From NCBI RefSeq assembly GCF_016772275.1, contig NZ_CP065425.1, forward strand, positions 2,200,653 through 2,264,652: a stretch of DNA of 64,000 nt, given 5' to 3'. Within the stretch, counting starts at the first letter, position 1. Every line of letters starts with the position of its first letter. The notes under the pieces were generated by a model. The model did no database searches, was not told where the DNA came from, and was given only the letters and a program-made list of their open reading frames with translations. Made by a program: the position numbers and the translations under genes. The DNA comes from Heyndrickxia vini (GTDB taxonomy: Bacteria; Bacillota; Bacilli; Bacillales; Bacillaceae_C). Positions 57,147-64,000 of this stretch are shown here, piece after piece.

Positions 57147-57479
57147 TCACCGTTTGATTAATACATTTTTTATTTGTTGTCTTGTGATAACTGGATTTTT
57201 CGGTTTTGTTGTACGATGTGCAACTATCTCAAAAGAATAACCATCATCGAATAATTTTCCTTCTCCTTTAGGTATAGTACTTGATTCTACTCCATTAATT
57301 ATTACTCTACCAGTTGAATCAAGCCAAAACTTAGCATCTTTATATGATTTAAAAAGCATTTCTCTAGTATGATCAAACGATGTGAATTCTTCTAATGTTG
57401 TCCAAGTACCATCTTTACGTAGTCGAAATGTGTTATCAAAACCCGATAGATATTTATAAGCGTTTATTGAAAAATACAT
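57147..57479 (-). CDS. hypothetical protein (110 aa)
   Basis: The ORF starts at an ATG (57479) with AAGGAG 8 bases upstream, overlapping the end of the truncated DnaD gene. The protein is soluble with repeated short beta-like segments (FWLDSTGRVIINGVESS, DDGYSFEIVAHRTT) and a basic end. No family is recognised. The ribosome site supports translation. Its position inside phage-type debris suggests a mobile origin. Confidence 0.45.
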   Translation of the reverse strand: MYFSINAYKYLSGFDNTFRLRKDGTWTTLEEFTSFDHTREMLFKSYKDAKFWLDSTGRVIINGVESSTIPKGEGKLFDDGYSFEIVAHRTTKPKNPVITRQQIKNVLIKR

Positions 57480-58318
57480 ATTTCCCACTCCTTTTTGTTA
57501 AGTTGTAGAAAGCTTGAATTATCCAACCACGACAACAACTGCTCTTTTGCACTTACGTTCGTAAAACCAAATCCGTTTGCATCCCAAAACTCCATAATTT
57601 CTTTCACATCATCGGTTTTTGGAATACTTAGTGACGGATTCGCTATGTCTGGGTTATTCTCTATACTTGGATAGAGATCATTTTGTTGTTGTTTTTCTTT
57701 TTCTTTTTGTTTTTCTTTTTGCCCACGTGTCGTAAAACGAGTCGTTAACGTATCGTCAAATTGTATGCAGGAGTCTTTTTCGTCCTCTCCATTTTGTCCG
57801 CTTGTCGTATATCGAGTCGTTAACGCATCGTTAAATTCTATACATACATTTTTTTCATCCTCATCTTTCTCTCCAGTCACCATGTGCATTGCATTTTGTT
57901 GATAAAAAGCTTCATATAGGCCCCTAATCTCTTTCTTATGTATAGATTCTAAAACATATTGGATAAGTGAAAGATCCTCGACCTCTTTCAATTCGGAAAC
58001 AATACAATCCATGACTGGTTTTCCACCTTTTTGGAGGTTTTCTTTTCCCCAGTTCTTAATTGCCAGTTCCCTCGTTTCAGGATTGTATCGAATCAACTGA
58101 TGATGCTTTTCGAATCGCTCCATTAACGAATGCACACTTTCAATTGAATAGCCTAAATCAAACGCCATTTGTATCTTCGTAATTCGATAGATTCCAATTT
58201 GTGTCGTATGCGGATTCGTAAGCAGGTAAAGGTAAAAATACTTATCCTCCGGGGTCATCTCTTCTAGCACCATTGGACTCTTCCAAAATTCAGAACGCAC
58301 CATTCTATACTTTGCCAT
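57464..58318 (-). CDS. phage-type DnaD-like replication protein, C-terminally truncated
   Basis: This protein of about 284 residues starts MAKYRMVRSEFWKSP (RBS GGGAGTGG). The N-terminal domain is the winged-helix replisome-organiser type (EDKYFYLYLLTNPHTTQIGIYRI). Then come two imperfect internal repeats (IEFNDALTTRYTTSGQ / IQFDDTLTTRFTTRGQ), a KEKEK-Q-rich linker and the beginning of a DnaD domain (VKEIMEFWDANGFG). The DnaD domain stops short after LLSWLDNSSF. It is therefore a prophage or plasmid replication gene cut by a deletion. Confidence 0.72.
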   Translation of the reverse strand: MAKYRMVRSEFWKSPMVLEEMTPEDKYFYLYLLTNPHTTQIGIYRITKIQMAFDLGYSIESVHSLMERFEKHHQLIRYNPETRELAIKNWGKENLQKGGKPVMDCIVSELKEVEDLSLIQYVLESIHKKEIRGLYEAFYQQNAMHMVTGEKDEDEKNVCIEFNDALTTRYTTSGQNGEDEKDSCIQFDDTLTTRFTTRGQKEKQKEKEKQQQNDLYPSIENNPDIANPSLSIPKTDDVKEIMEFWDANGFGFTNVSAKEQLLSWLDNSSFLQLNKKEWEICIFQ

Positions 58319-58715
58319 CTTCATCCACTCCCTTTTCTTCATCTAAAATTGCTTTCATATTTTATATAGGGTTTTGTGTATAAAAAAGGCACCACATATT
58401 CAGTTGATTTATGAATATTATGTGACAAAATGCATGTAAGTCGTGATCTATTATTATAATTCGTCTTCCATTCTTCTTTTGACAACACAAATGACTCTTA
58501 TATTGATTCATTTGAAGCGTCCTTTAATTTGTTCATACTTAAAATATCCAGAATATAATAAAAGGAACATTGATTGCAGCCAATGTTCCTACCCTACTAG
58601 TCTAGGATTAACCCACCTAGAGCCGGGTGAGTTATTTCCGTTTTACAAAAGAAATAACAACTGCATTCACAGTTACGATAAATGATTCAACCATATTCTA
58701 ATAGATAATGTAAAA
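58319..58715. other. gene-free region
   Basis: These roughly 400 bp hold no supported gene. A plus-strand open frame at 58443 is unsupported by codon use or a ribosome site. Confidence 0.4.
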
Positions 58716-58745
58716 TGAGCTTTAGGCATGATCCCCCAAAGCTCA
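58716..58745 (-). terminator. terminator after membrane protein gene
   Basis: On the minus strand TGAGCTTT / AAAGCTCA forms a stem, followed by TTTTAC. It lies 19 bp after the stop of the 370-aa membrane protein. Confidence 0.55.
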
Positions 58746-58763
58746 AACTTTTCAACAAATTGC

Positions 58764-59876
58764 TTATTTAACGGATTTGTTCCACAGGTAACTATATTTG
58801 TATTGTACCTTGCCGTCTGTCAATGAAATACGATAAACATAACCGGCACTTTGTATATAAAGATCGTTGTTCTCGATAAACCCTATGATTTCATTAGTTG
58901 TTTGTATAGTAGTAGACCAAAGTACTTTTTTATTTTGCAAATTCACTTTTGAAAAAGTTAGTGAATCATCATTTCGTTTTTCATTGTATGAAATGTAGCC
59001 AGTTGAATCTTTTTTATCATAAGCCAAGATGGATAGATTGATTAAATGACTATTGATCTCTTTCAAAGCGTCCTGGATCTCTTTTTGAGTTTCATCATTG
59101 GCTGCAAACACCTGCAGATCTCCGGTTTTGAAAAATGCATTGTCAAAGGTATGATCATTGATAATCTTTTTGTAATTGTCACTTTCCTTTAGTGAAAAAT
59201 CTTTTAAATCTATCTTGTAATAGTGATTATCTATTCCGTAAACATACATATCCTTCTTATTATCAATATAATAGTCTGTAAAATTATAGCTTAGCTTTCC
59301 TTCTATTCCCGGAACTTTTTGATAAAATTCCTTTTCTGACATGGATTCCTTTCCTGTGAGTAGATCGATAAAGGTAAGCTTTTTCTTTTTCGTATTGATG
59401 ACAATCATTTCATTATTCGTTTGGCCAATGACATAATCCTGCCAATTTGATTTTTTTGTCCACTCTTTTTGTCCTGTCACACGATTAACTGCTATAAATT
59501 CAAAAGAAGATACACTGGTGGAAATGCCATTAGATTGTCCATTGGGCACTTTTATTGCCACTTTATTGACTATTAGCGATTTCCCATTCTTATTAATAGT
59601 TAATGAAGGTACTTCAGCTTTAACATCGACATGGCGTCCAGCTCCGTTAAAAACAAGCAGAACAAAGCAACCGATAAAAAAATACACAATAAGCATAGTA
59701 CCCAATACTGTAAATGTACGCTTAAAACTGCTCTTCCCAGCTTTGATCTTCTTAATCGTTATGTATAACCAGATCGAAATTAAAAGAAACAAGACAACAT
59801 AAAGAATTCCCACTACCAGATCGAGGAAAAACCATCCCCTAAATAACCAAGCTCTCAGTAAATTGATAAAAAACAA
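58764..59876 (-). CDS. membrane-anchored protein with PQQ-like repeat domain, unknown function
   Basis: This 370-residue protein has two N-terminal membrane segments (about residues 16-42 and 55-78). A large extracellular part follows, with repeated beta blades such as NRVTGQKEWTKK, DLLTGKES and KVNLQNKKVLWSTTI. Together these resemble a PQQ-like beta-propeller. I do not recognise a named family. The start is TTG with AAGGAGGGGG upstream. It is a single gene with a terminator. A surface or sensor role is possible but not shown. Confidence 0.65.
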   Translation of the reverse strand: MFFINLLRAWLFRGWFFLDLVVGILYVVLFLLISIWLYITIKKIKAGKSSFKRTFTVLGTMLIVYFFIGCFVLLVFNGAGRHVDVKAEVPSLTINKNGKSLIVNKVAIKVPNGQSNGISTSVSSFEFIAVNRVTGQKEWTKKSNWQDYVIGQTNNEMIVINTKKKKLTFIDLLTGKESMSEKEFYQKVPGIEGKLSYNFTDYYIDNKKDMYVYGIDNHYYKIDLKDFSLKESDNYKKIINDHTFDNAFFKTGDLQVFAANDETQKEIQDALKEINSHLINLSILAYDKKDSTGYISYNEKRNDDSLTFSKVNLQNKKVLWSTTIQTTNEIIGFIENNDLYIQSAGYVYRISLTDGKVQYKYSYLWNKSVK

Positions 59877-60083
59877 AAATTCCCCCTCCTTGTTCGATGA
59901 TAATTATACCAAAATTAGTATTACCTTCCTATCAAATGGGGTTGCCATCCTAACTCCTTATTAAACACTGTCATTTCTTGTAAACTTCAATCTACTGATG
60001 GTATAATGTCACTATCATTTTTGGTGTAATCAACCAAAAATGGGTAAAATGATATATTTATATAACAATTAGGAGGAATAATT

Positions 60084-60506
60084 TTGAATGATTTTGGTGA
60101 ACTTTTGTATGCTGGTAAGACCGACAGCAACAAAAATGGTTTTGCATTTATTTTTTTAGGCATTATAGCGATTGTCGGCGCAAATTTCATCTATGCAAAA
60201 ATGATGTTAATGATTATTGGAGGCGTGTTTGCACTCATCGGATTATACTTACTTCTATTTAAACGAAGTGAAAAATTGTCAATCTATGAAAATACGATTG
60301 TTTTGACAGTAAAAGGACAAGAAGTGTTGATTCCAAAAGAACAGATTAGCCAAATCGAATATCAGAAACTAAAAGTTAGAAGAAGTCCTGTCGTGAATTA
60401 TTATCCAGTACTTATATTAAACGATCAAAGAAAAGTGTTACTTAATAAGGCTTTCAATTCCATGATCAATCAAGATTTCAAGAAAGTGATCGAATCATAC
60501 CTTTGA
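60084..60506 (+). CDS. small membrane protein with PH-like tail
   Basis: This 140-residue protein has two adjacent membrane segments (about residues 15-32 and 38-56) followed by a soluble part. That part (KLSIYENTIVLTVKGQEVLIPKEQISQIEYQKL) resembles a bacterial PH-like beta barrel. A TTG start follows AGGAGG by 7 bases. No partner gene is seen. The function is unknown. Confidence 0.6.
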   Translation: MNDFGELLYAGKTDSNKNGFAFIFLGIIAIVGANFIYAKMMLMIIGGVFALIGLYLLLFKRSEKLSIYENTIVLTVKGQEVLIPKEQISQIEYQKLKVRRSPVVNYYPVLILNDQRKVLLNKAFNSMINQDFKKVIESYL

Positions 60507-60700
60507 TTAGCACGATTCTAAAAAAGGACAGCCAATGACAGTAGACACAATTAAAAAGGTTATGCCGCCACCTGACATCGATACTCAATCAGTGCCAAGT
60601 GGCTTAATTTTTTGAAAACGTTTATCGTTTTAAAATAAATTAGTGGTTTTTATTAAAATAATTGAAATGAAAACACCGGGAACCTTGTAACAAGGCCTAT

Positions 60701-60746
60701 AGAAGAAGCTAACCACTTCATTACGACAAAGTGGTTAGCTTCTTCT
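60701..60746. terminator. terminator after abgB
   Basis: A perfect 18-bp inverted repeat (AGAAGAAGCTAACCACTT / AAGTGGTTAGCTTCTTCT) lies just after the abgB stop. A related copy is at 55285-55324. Confidence 0.8.
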
Positions 60747-60755
60747 GTTTACTTC

Positions 60756-62207
60756 CTATTTTAAAGCTGATGGTTTTACATCTTTCGGAATCGGTTGGAT
60801 GTATTCATTGCCTTCTTTTTCACTGGCAAGTTCTTGTTTAGCCTTGTCGATAAGCTCTGGATGTTCGAATAGGTGCAAGGTTGTTCCGGCAAGGACTTTG
60901 GCTGCTTGGATCATTCCTTTTGTGCCGATGGTTGATCCGCCTTGTGAAACGACTTGCCAAGTGTGCAACGGGGTTCCAAAGACGAAGGTTCTTCCCCAGA
61001 ATTGTGCAGTTGGAATATTCCAACTCACATCTCCAACATCTGTCGAGCCGAACATAATTCCGTCTGTTTTGTGAAACGGAATGACCTTTTCAATAAATGG
61101 ACTACCTTGAATAAAACCTTCAATTTTTTTAACGGAGTAGCCAGTTATATTCTTGATATCATTGATTTTATTCTCAACGTCACCAGCGGTAATAGTGGCT
61201 TTTACATTGCGAGCAAATTCCAATTCCTCTTCCGTGTAATGAGGGAAGCCCACTTCTTCGAGGTATCCTCCCATGACTTCACCAAGTACTGAGTTCGGAA
61301 TATAATTCGAACAAGCTTTGTCGAAACGAACCTCTACTTCTGTTTCAGTCATTAATGCTGCCCCTTTGGCAATATTGATGACCCGATTGTAGATGTCAAT
61401 GACTTGGCTAATTTTCGGTGCACGAATAAGATAAAGTACTTCAGCGTCTGCCTGAACAACATTCGGTGAATTTCCACCCGTATTGGTAACGGCATAGTGA
61501 ATTCTCGCTTCCGGAATGACGTGCTCTCGTAAATAGTTCACACCAACATTCATGAGCTCTACTGCATCCAAGGCACTTCTGCCTAAATGCGGTGAATTTG
61601 CCGCATGGGAAGCGATTCCTTTAAAGGAGAAATACACTTGGTAGTTTGCGAGAGAGCTTTGATGAAATACTCCGCTATATGATTCAGGATGCCACGTTAA
61701 GGCAGCGTCGATTCCTTCAAACACTCCTTCACGAACCATAAAGGTTTTTCCGGATCCACCCTCTTCACCGGGACAGCCAAAATATTTCACCGTACCTTTT
61801 ATTTGCGGGTTTGCTTCGAGGAAGTCTTTTAAAGCTACAGCCGCCGATATCCCTGCAACGCCAAGCATATTGTGACCGCATCCGTGACCATTTCCATTCG
61901 GGACAACTGGCTTTGCTTCTGCTTCCTTTCGCTCTTGGCTCAAACCAGATAAGGCATCGTATTCTCCTAAAATCCCAACAATCGGTCCACCTTGATCAAA
62001 TGTCGCTGTGAAGGCTGTTTCAATCCCTCCGACACCTTTTTCTACAACAAATCCGGCTTCCTCTAAGGCATTCGTTAATAGTTTTGCAGACTCAAATTCT
62101 TCAAATCTTGTTTCTGCTAATTCCCAAACTTTATCTGCTAGTTCAACAAAATTTGTTTGTTTATTTTCTACTAATTTTTCAATTTCCTTTAAATACAATG
62201 AAGTCAT
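60756..62207 (-). CDS. abgB: p-aminobenzoyl-glutamate hydrolase subunit B (M20 family)
   Basis: This 483-residue M20 metallopeptidase-like amidohydrolase contains the metal-binding NGNGHGCGHNMLG (about residues 104-116), GEEGGSGK (EE pair, about 148) and WHPESY (about 177). It has a dimerisation insert with FKGIASHAANSPHLGRSALD. The length and motif forms match AbgB. With AbgA it cleaves p-aminobenzoyl-glutamate, a folate breakdown product, to p-aminobenzoate and glutamate. It is the last gene of the abgT-abgA-abgB operon. Confidence 0.88.
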   Translation of the reverse strand: MTSLYLKEIEKLVENKQTNFVELADKVWELAETRFEEFESAKLLTNALEEAGFVVEKGVGGIETAFTATFDQGGPIVGILGEYDALSGLSQERKEAEAKPVVPNGNGHGCGHNMLGVAGISAAVALKDFLEANPQIKGTVKYFGCPGEEGGSGKTFMVREGVFEGIDAALTWHPESYSGVFHQSSLANYQVYFSFKGIASHAANSPHLGRSALDAVELMNVGVNYLREHVIPEARIHYAVTNTGGNSPNVVQADAEVLYLIRAPKISQVIDIYNRVINIAKGAALMTETEVEVRFDKACSNYIPNSVLGEVMGGYLEEVGFPHYTEEELEFARNVKATITAGDVENKINDIKNITGYSVKKIEGFIQGSPFIEKVIPFHKTDGIMFGSTDVGDVSWNIPTAQFWGRTFVFGTPLHTWQVVSQGGSTIGTKGMIQAAKVLAGTTLHLFEHPELIDKAKQELASEKEGNEYIQPIPKDVKPSALK

Positions 62208-62231
62208 GATTTCAAAACGCCTCCCTAAGAA

Positions 62232-63527
62232 TTATTTCGTCACTACGACCTTTTTTTCGGATAAGGTTCTTCGTGCTAATCGTTCTAATAATGAAACCGC
62301 ATTGAATAATGCTTCTTCTTGAATATCAAATTTTGGATGGTGATGGGGTGCGGGATGATCCACACCGACAACCATATAGGTTGCTTTTCCACCATTTTCT
62401 TGAACTCTGTGAATCATGTAGGATGCATCTTCACTTCCTAATGCACTGTCTGATGAACCTTGTGAAATCGTCTTAAATCCTGGAATATGTTGTGCTTCTT
62501 GTTGGGCAAGATCGACAAGTTCCTTATCACAGTTAATTGGAATCGCACCACCTATGACCTCTATTTCAGCCGTCACACCTTGCATGTCGGCACTGCTTTT
62601 CACGATACTTTCTACTCGTTTTACCAGTTCTTTATTTACCTTTTCAGAGGAGGATCTCGTTTCCAAAATGAGCTTAGCGTGTTCAGGAATGATGTTGGCC
62701 GCTGCCCCGGATTGCAGCACTCCCACATTGACCCTTGTATCTGCTTCACTAAAACGTGGGATTGCATGAATATTTAATGTTGCCGTTGCAGCTGCTAAAA
62801 GGGCATTACGGCCATGTTCGGGCGATGCGCCTGCATGGGCAGCCGTTCCAGTGAAATCAGCTCGTAATTTCGTTGTTGCTAAAAATCCACCCGTTCCACC
62901 ATGGAATTCACCAAGCGGTACTCCTACGCCCAAATGGTAGCAATAAAGATAATCCACATCGTCGAGAATCCCTTTTTGTACAAGAGAATAAGCTCCTCTT
63001 ACGCCTTCTTCTGCGGGCTGGAAAATCAGTTTTACTTTTCCTGGAAAGTCACCCTTACTTAATTTCTCGGCGAGCCCAATTCCGGTTGTTGTGTGACCAT
63101 CATGACCGCACGCATGCATGTTTCCTTTGTATTTCGAGCGAAAATTCTGTGCTGCAGGTACGTGATCTTCCTCAGTACTTTCTAAAATAGGCAGAGCATC
63201 CATGTCAAAACGAAAGGCGACAACAGGCCCCGGCTGATTTCCTTCAATTTCACCGATAACGGCTGTATATCCACCTTTCATTTTTTCGATGATTTCAGGA
63301 TTTGCTCCATCTTTTAGAGCTCTCTCATACGCCTGTTCAAGAATTTCCTCATCGGGGACCCCTCTGCGGGATGCTCCGTCCATTACTTCTTTGCCATAGT
63401 TCACCTTAATATTAAATGACTTCAATAATTCTATGACTTTTCCGGCTGTTCTGAATTCGGTAAAGCCAACTTCAGGATGTTGATGTAAGTCTCTTCTTAA
63501 TTCTATTAAGTCCACCATATGATTCAC
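62232..63527 (-). CDS. abgA: p-aminobenzoyl-glutamate hydrolase subunit A (M20 family)
   Basis: This 431-residue M20-type hydrolase begins LRRDLHQHPEVGFTEFRTA. It has zinc-binding HACGHDGHTTTGIG (about residues 137-150), the EE pair in FQPAEEGVRGA (about 172) and the dimerisation motif TAAHAGASPEHGRNAL. Length and operon context with abgB and abgT identify it as AbgA. It is 24 bp upstream of abgB, and GGAGTGAATC lies before its start. Confidence 0.9.
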   Translation of the reverse strand: MNHMVDLIELRRDLHQHPEVGFTEFRTAGKVIELLKSFNIKVNYGKEVMDGASRRGVPDEEILEQAYERALKDGANPEIIEKMKGGYTAVIGEIEGNQPGPVVAFRFDMDALPILESTEEDHVPAAQNFRSKYKGNMHACGHDGHTTTGIGLAEKLSKGDFPGKVKLIFQPAEEGVRGAYSLVQKGILDDVDYLYCYHLGVGVPLGEFHGGTGGFLATTKLRADFTGTAAHAGASPEHGRNALLAAATATLNIHAIPRFSEADTRVNVGVLQSGAAANIIPEHAKLILETRSSSEKVNKELVKRVESIVKSSADMQGVTAEIEVIGGAIPINCDKELVDLAQQEAQHIPGFKTISQGSSDSALGSEDASYMIHRVQENGGKATYMVVGVDHPAPHHHPKFDIQEEALFNAVSLLERLARRTLSEKKVVVTK

Positions 63528-63548
63528 TCCTTTAAATTTTTACGTAAC

Positions 63549-64000
63549 TTATTTCATTATCGGATAGATGCCTGGACCAATTGGAAGACCCAACAAATAC
63601 CAAACGACTACGAATAAAATCCAAACGATTAAAATGATAATCGGATATGGAAGAATTAAAGAGTAATAGGTTCCCAGTTTTGCATCCGGCCGATATTTTT
63701 GAAGAAAGCCAAGAAATAACGGAACGAATGGGGAGACTGGTGACAATGGAATAACCGATGAATCCGCCACCCGAAACACGACTTGTGCAAATGCTGGATG
63801 ATATCCGAGCATCATAAATAATGGGATAAAAACAGGTGCCAGCATCGACCAAATCGCTGAACCACTCGCAATAAATAGACTCATTAAAGCAGATATAAAC
63901 AACAAACCGATAACGACAGGCAATCCAGAGACGCCCATTTTGTTTAAAGCGGAAACAATTGATAACGCGATAAATTTCCCCATGTCACTATAACTGAAAA
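63549..64000 (-). CDS. abgT: p-aminobenzoyl-glutamate transporter AbgT, C-terminal part
   Basis: The frame is open to the window edge, so only the last 150 or so residues are seen. The AbgT-family signatures GLLFISALMSLFIASGSAIWSMLAPVFIP and RVADSSVIPLSPVSPFVPLFLGF are clear, and several membrane segments follow. AbgT imports p-aminobenzoyl-glutamate, probably with Na+ or H+. It lies 21 bp upstream of abgA in the same operon. Confidence 0.9.
   Translation of the reverse strand, partial: FSYSDMGKFIALSIVSALNKMGVSGLPVVIGLLFISALMSLFIASGSAIWSMLAPVFIPLFMMLGYHPAFAQVVFRVADSSVIPLSPVSPFVPLFLGFLQKYRPDAKLGTYYSLILPYPIIILIVWILFVVVWYLLGLPIGPGIYPIMK

Noticed and set aside
58443-58685. 80-residue plus-strand ORF
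   Set aside because: It has no ribosome site, the peptide is not family-like, and it lies in gene-free DNA.

Overview
The window is chromosomal DNA of low-GC content from a Gram-positive, aerobic, spore-former-type Bacillota, most likely a member of the Bacillaceae. The grounds are strong GGAGG ribosome sites, TTG/GTG starts, an asnS gene behind a T-box leader, a BlaI/BlaR1 pair with class B penicillin-binding proteins, DinR/LexA-type boxes, a FadR-type box, and a ComK-family gene. No rRNA, tRNA or CRISPR array is visible. I had no database, so family names come from motifs and remembered family features.

Region 1 (1-26.8 kb) is ordinary chromosome. It holds small enzymes and regulators (GNAT acetyltransferases, TetR regulators, metallo-beta-lactamase-fold hydrolases, VOC proteins, a histidine phosphatase), transporters (EamA, SstT, DUF1646, Bcr/CflA MFS), and asnS with its T-box. 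A compact block at 12.2-19.0 kb carries two class B penicillin-binding proteins (PbpA/PbpH-like and PBP3/MecA-like) with blaI and blaR1. Four BlaI-type dyads in the intergenic regions suggest that the sensor-repressor pair controls both transpeptidases as well as itself.

Region 2 (27.2-54.8 kb) is a defence island, nearly all on the minus strand. It contains a PLD-helicase-DUF3427-type protein (frameshifted), three copies of a very small holin-like toxin with antisense RNAs and LexA-type boxes, a DUF2726 protein, an HNH endonuclease, a MazG-like protein, a broken NucS-like nuclease, a 573-residue unknown divergent from a 5-cytosine methyltransferase, a DISARM class 2-like set (drmE, drmA, drmB plus the methyltransferase, with no drmC seen), a ComK-family regulator just upstream of drmE, two tandem DndB/DGQHR-type proteins, and a 1260-residue DUF4011-type SF1 helicase with a C-terminal Vsr/DUF559-like nuclease. 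Three reading-frame lesions in this island (PLD-helicase, NucS-like, drmE) suggest partial decay or assembly errors.

Region 3 (54.8-58.7 kb) is a scrap yard. It has an IS200-type element inserted between a terminator and a decayed copy of the 3' end of abgB, a decayed Rpn-family gene, fragments of unknown genes and a truncated phage-type DnaD replication protein. Region 4 (58.7-64 kb) returns to chromosome, with two membrane proteins and the abgT-abgA-abgB operon for p-aminobenzoyl-glutamate uptake and cleavage; abgT is cut by the window end.
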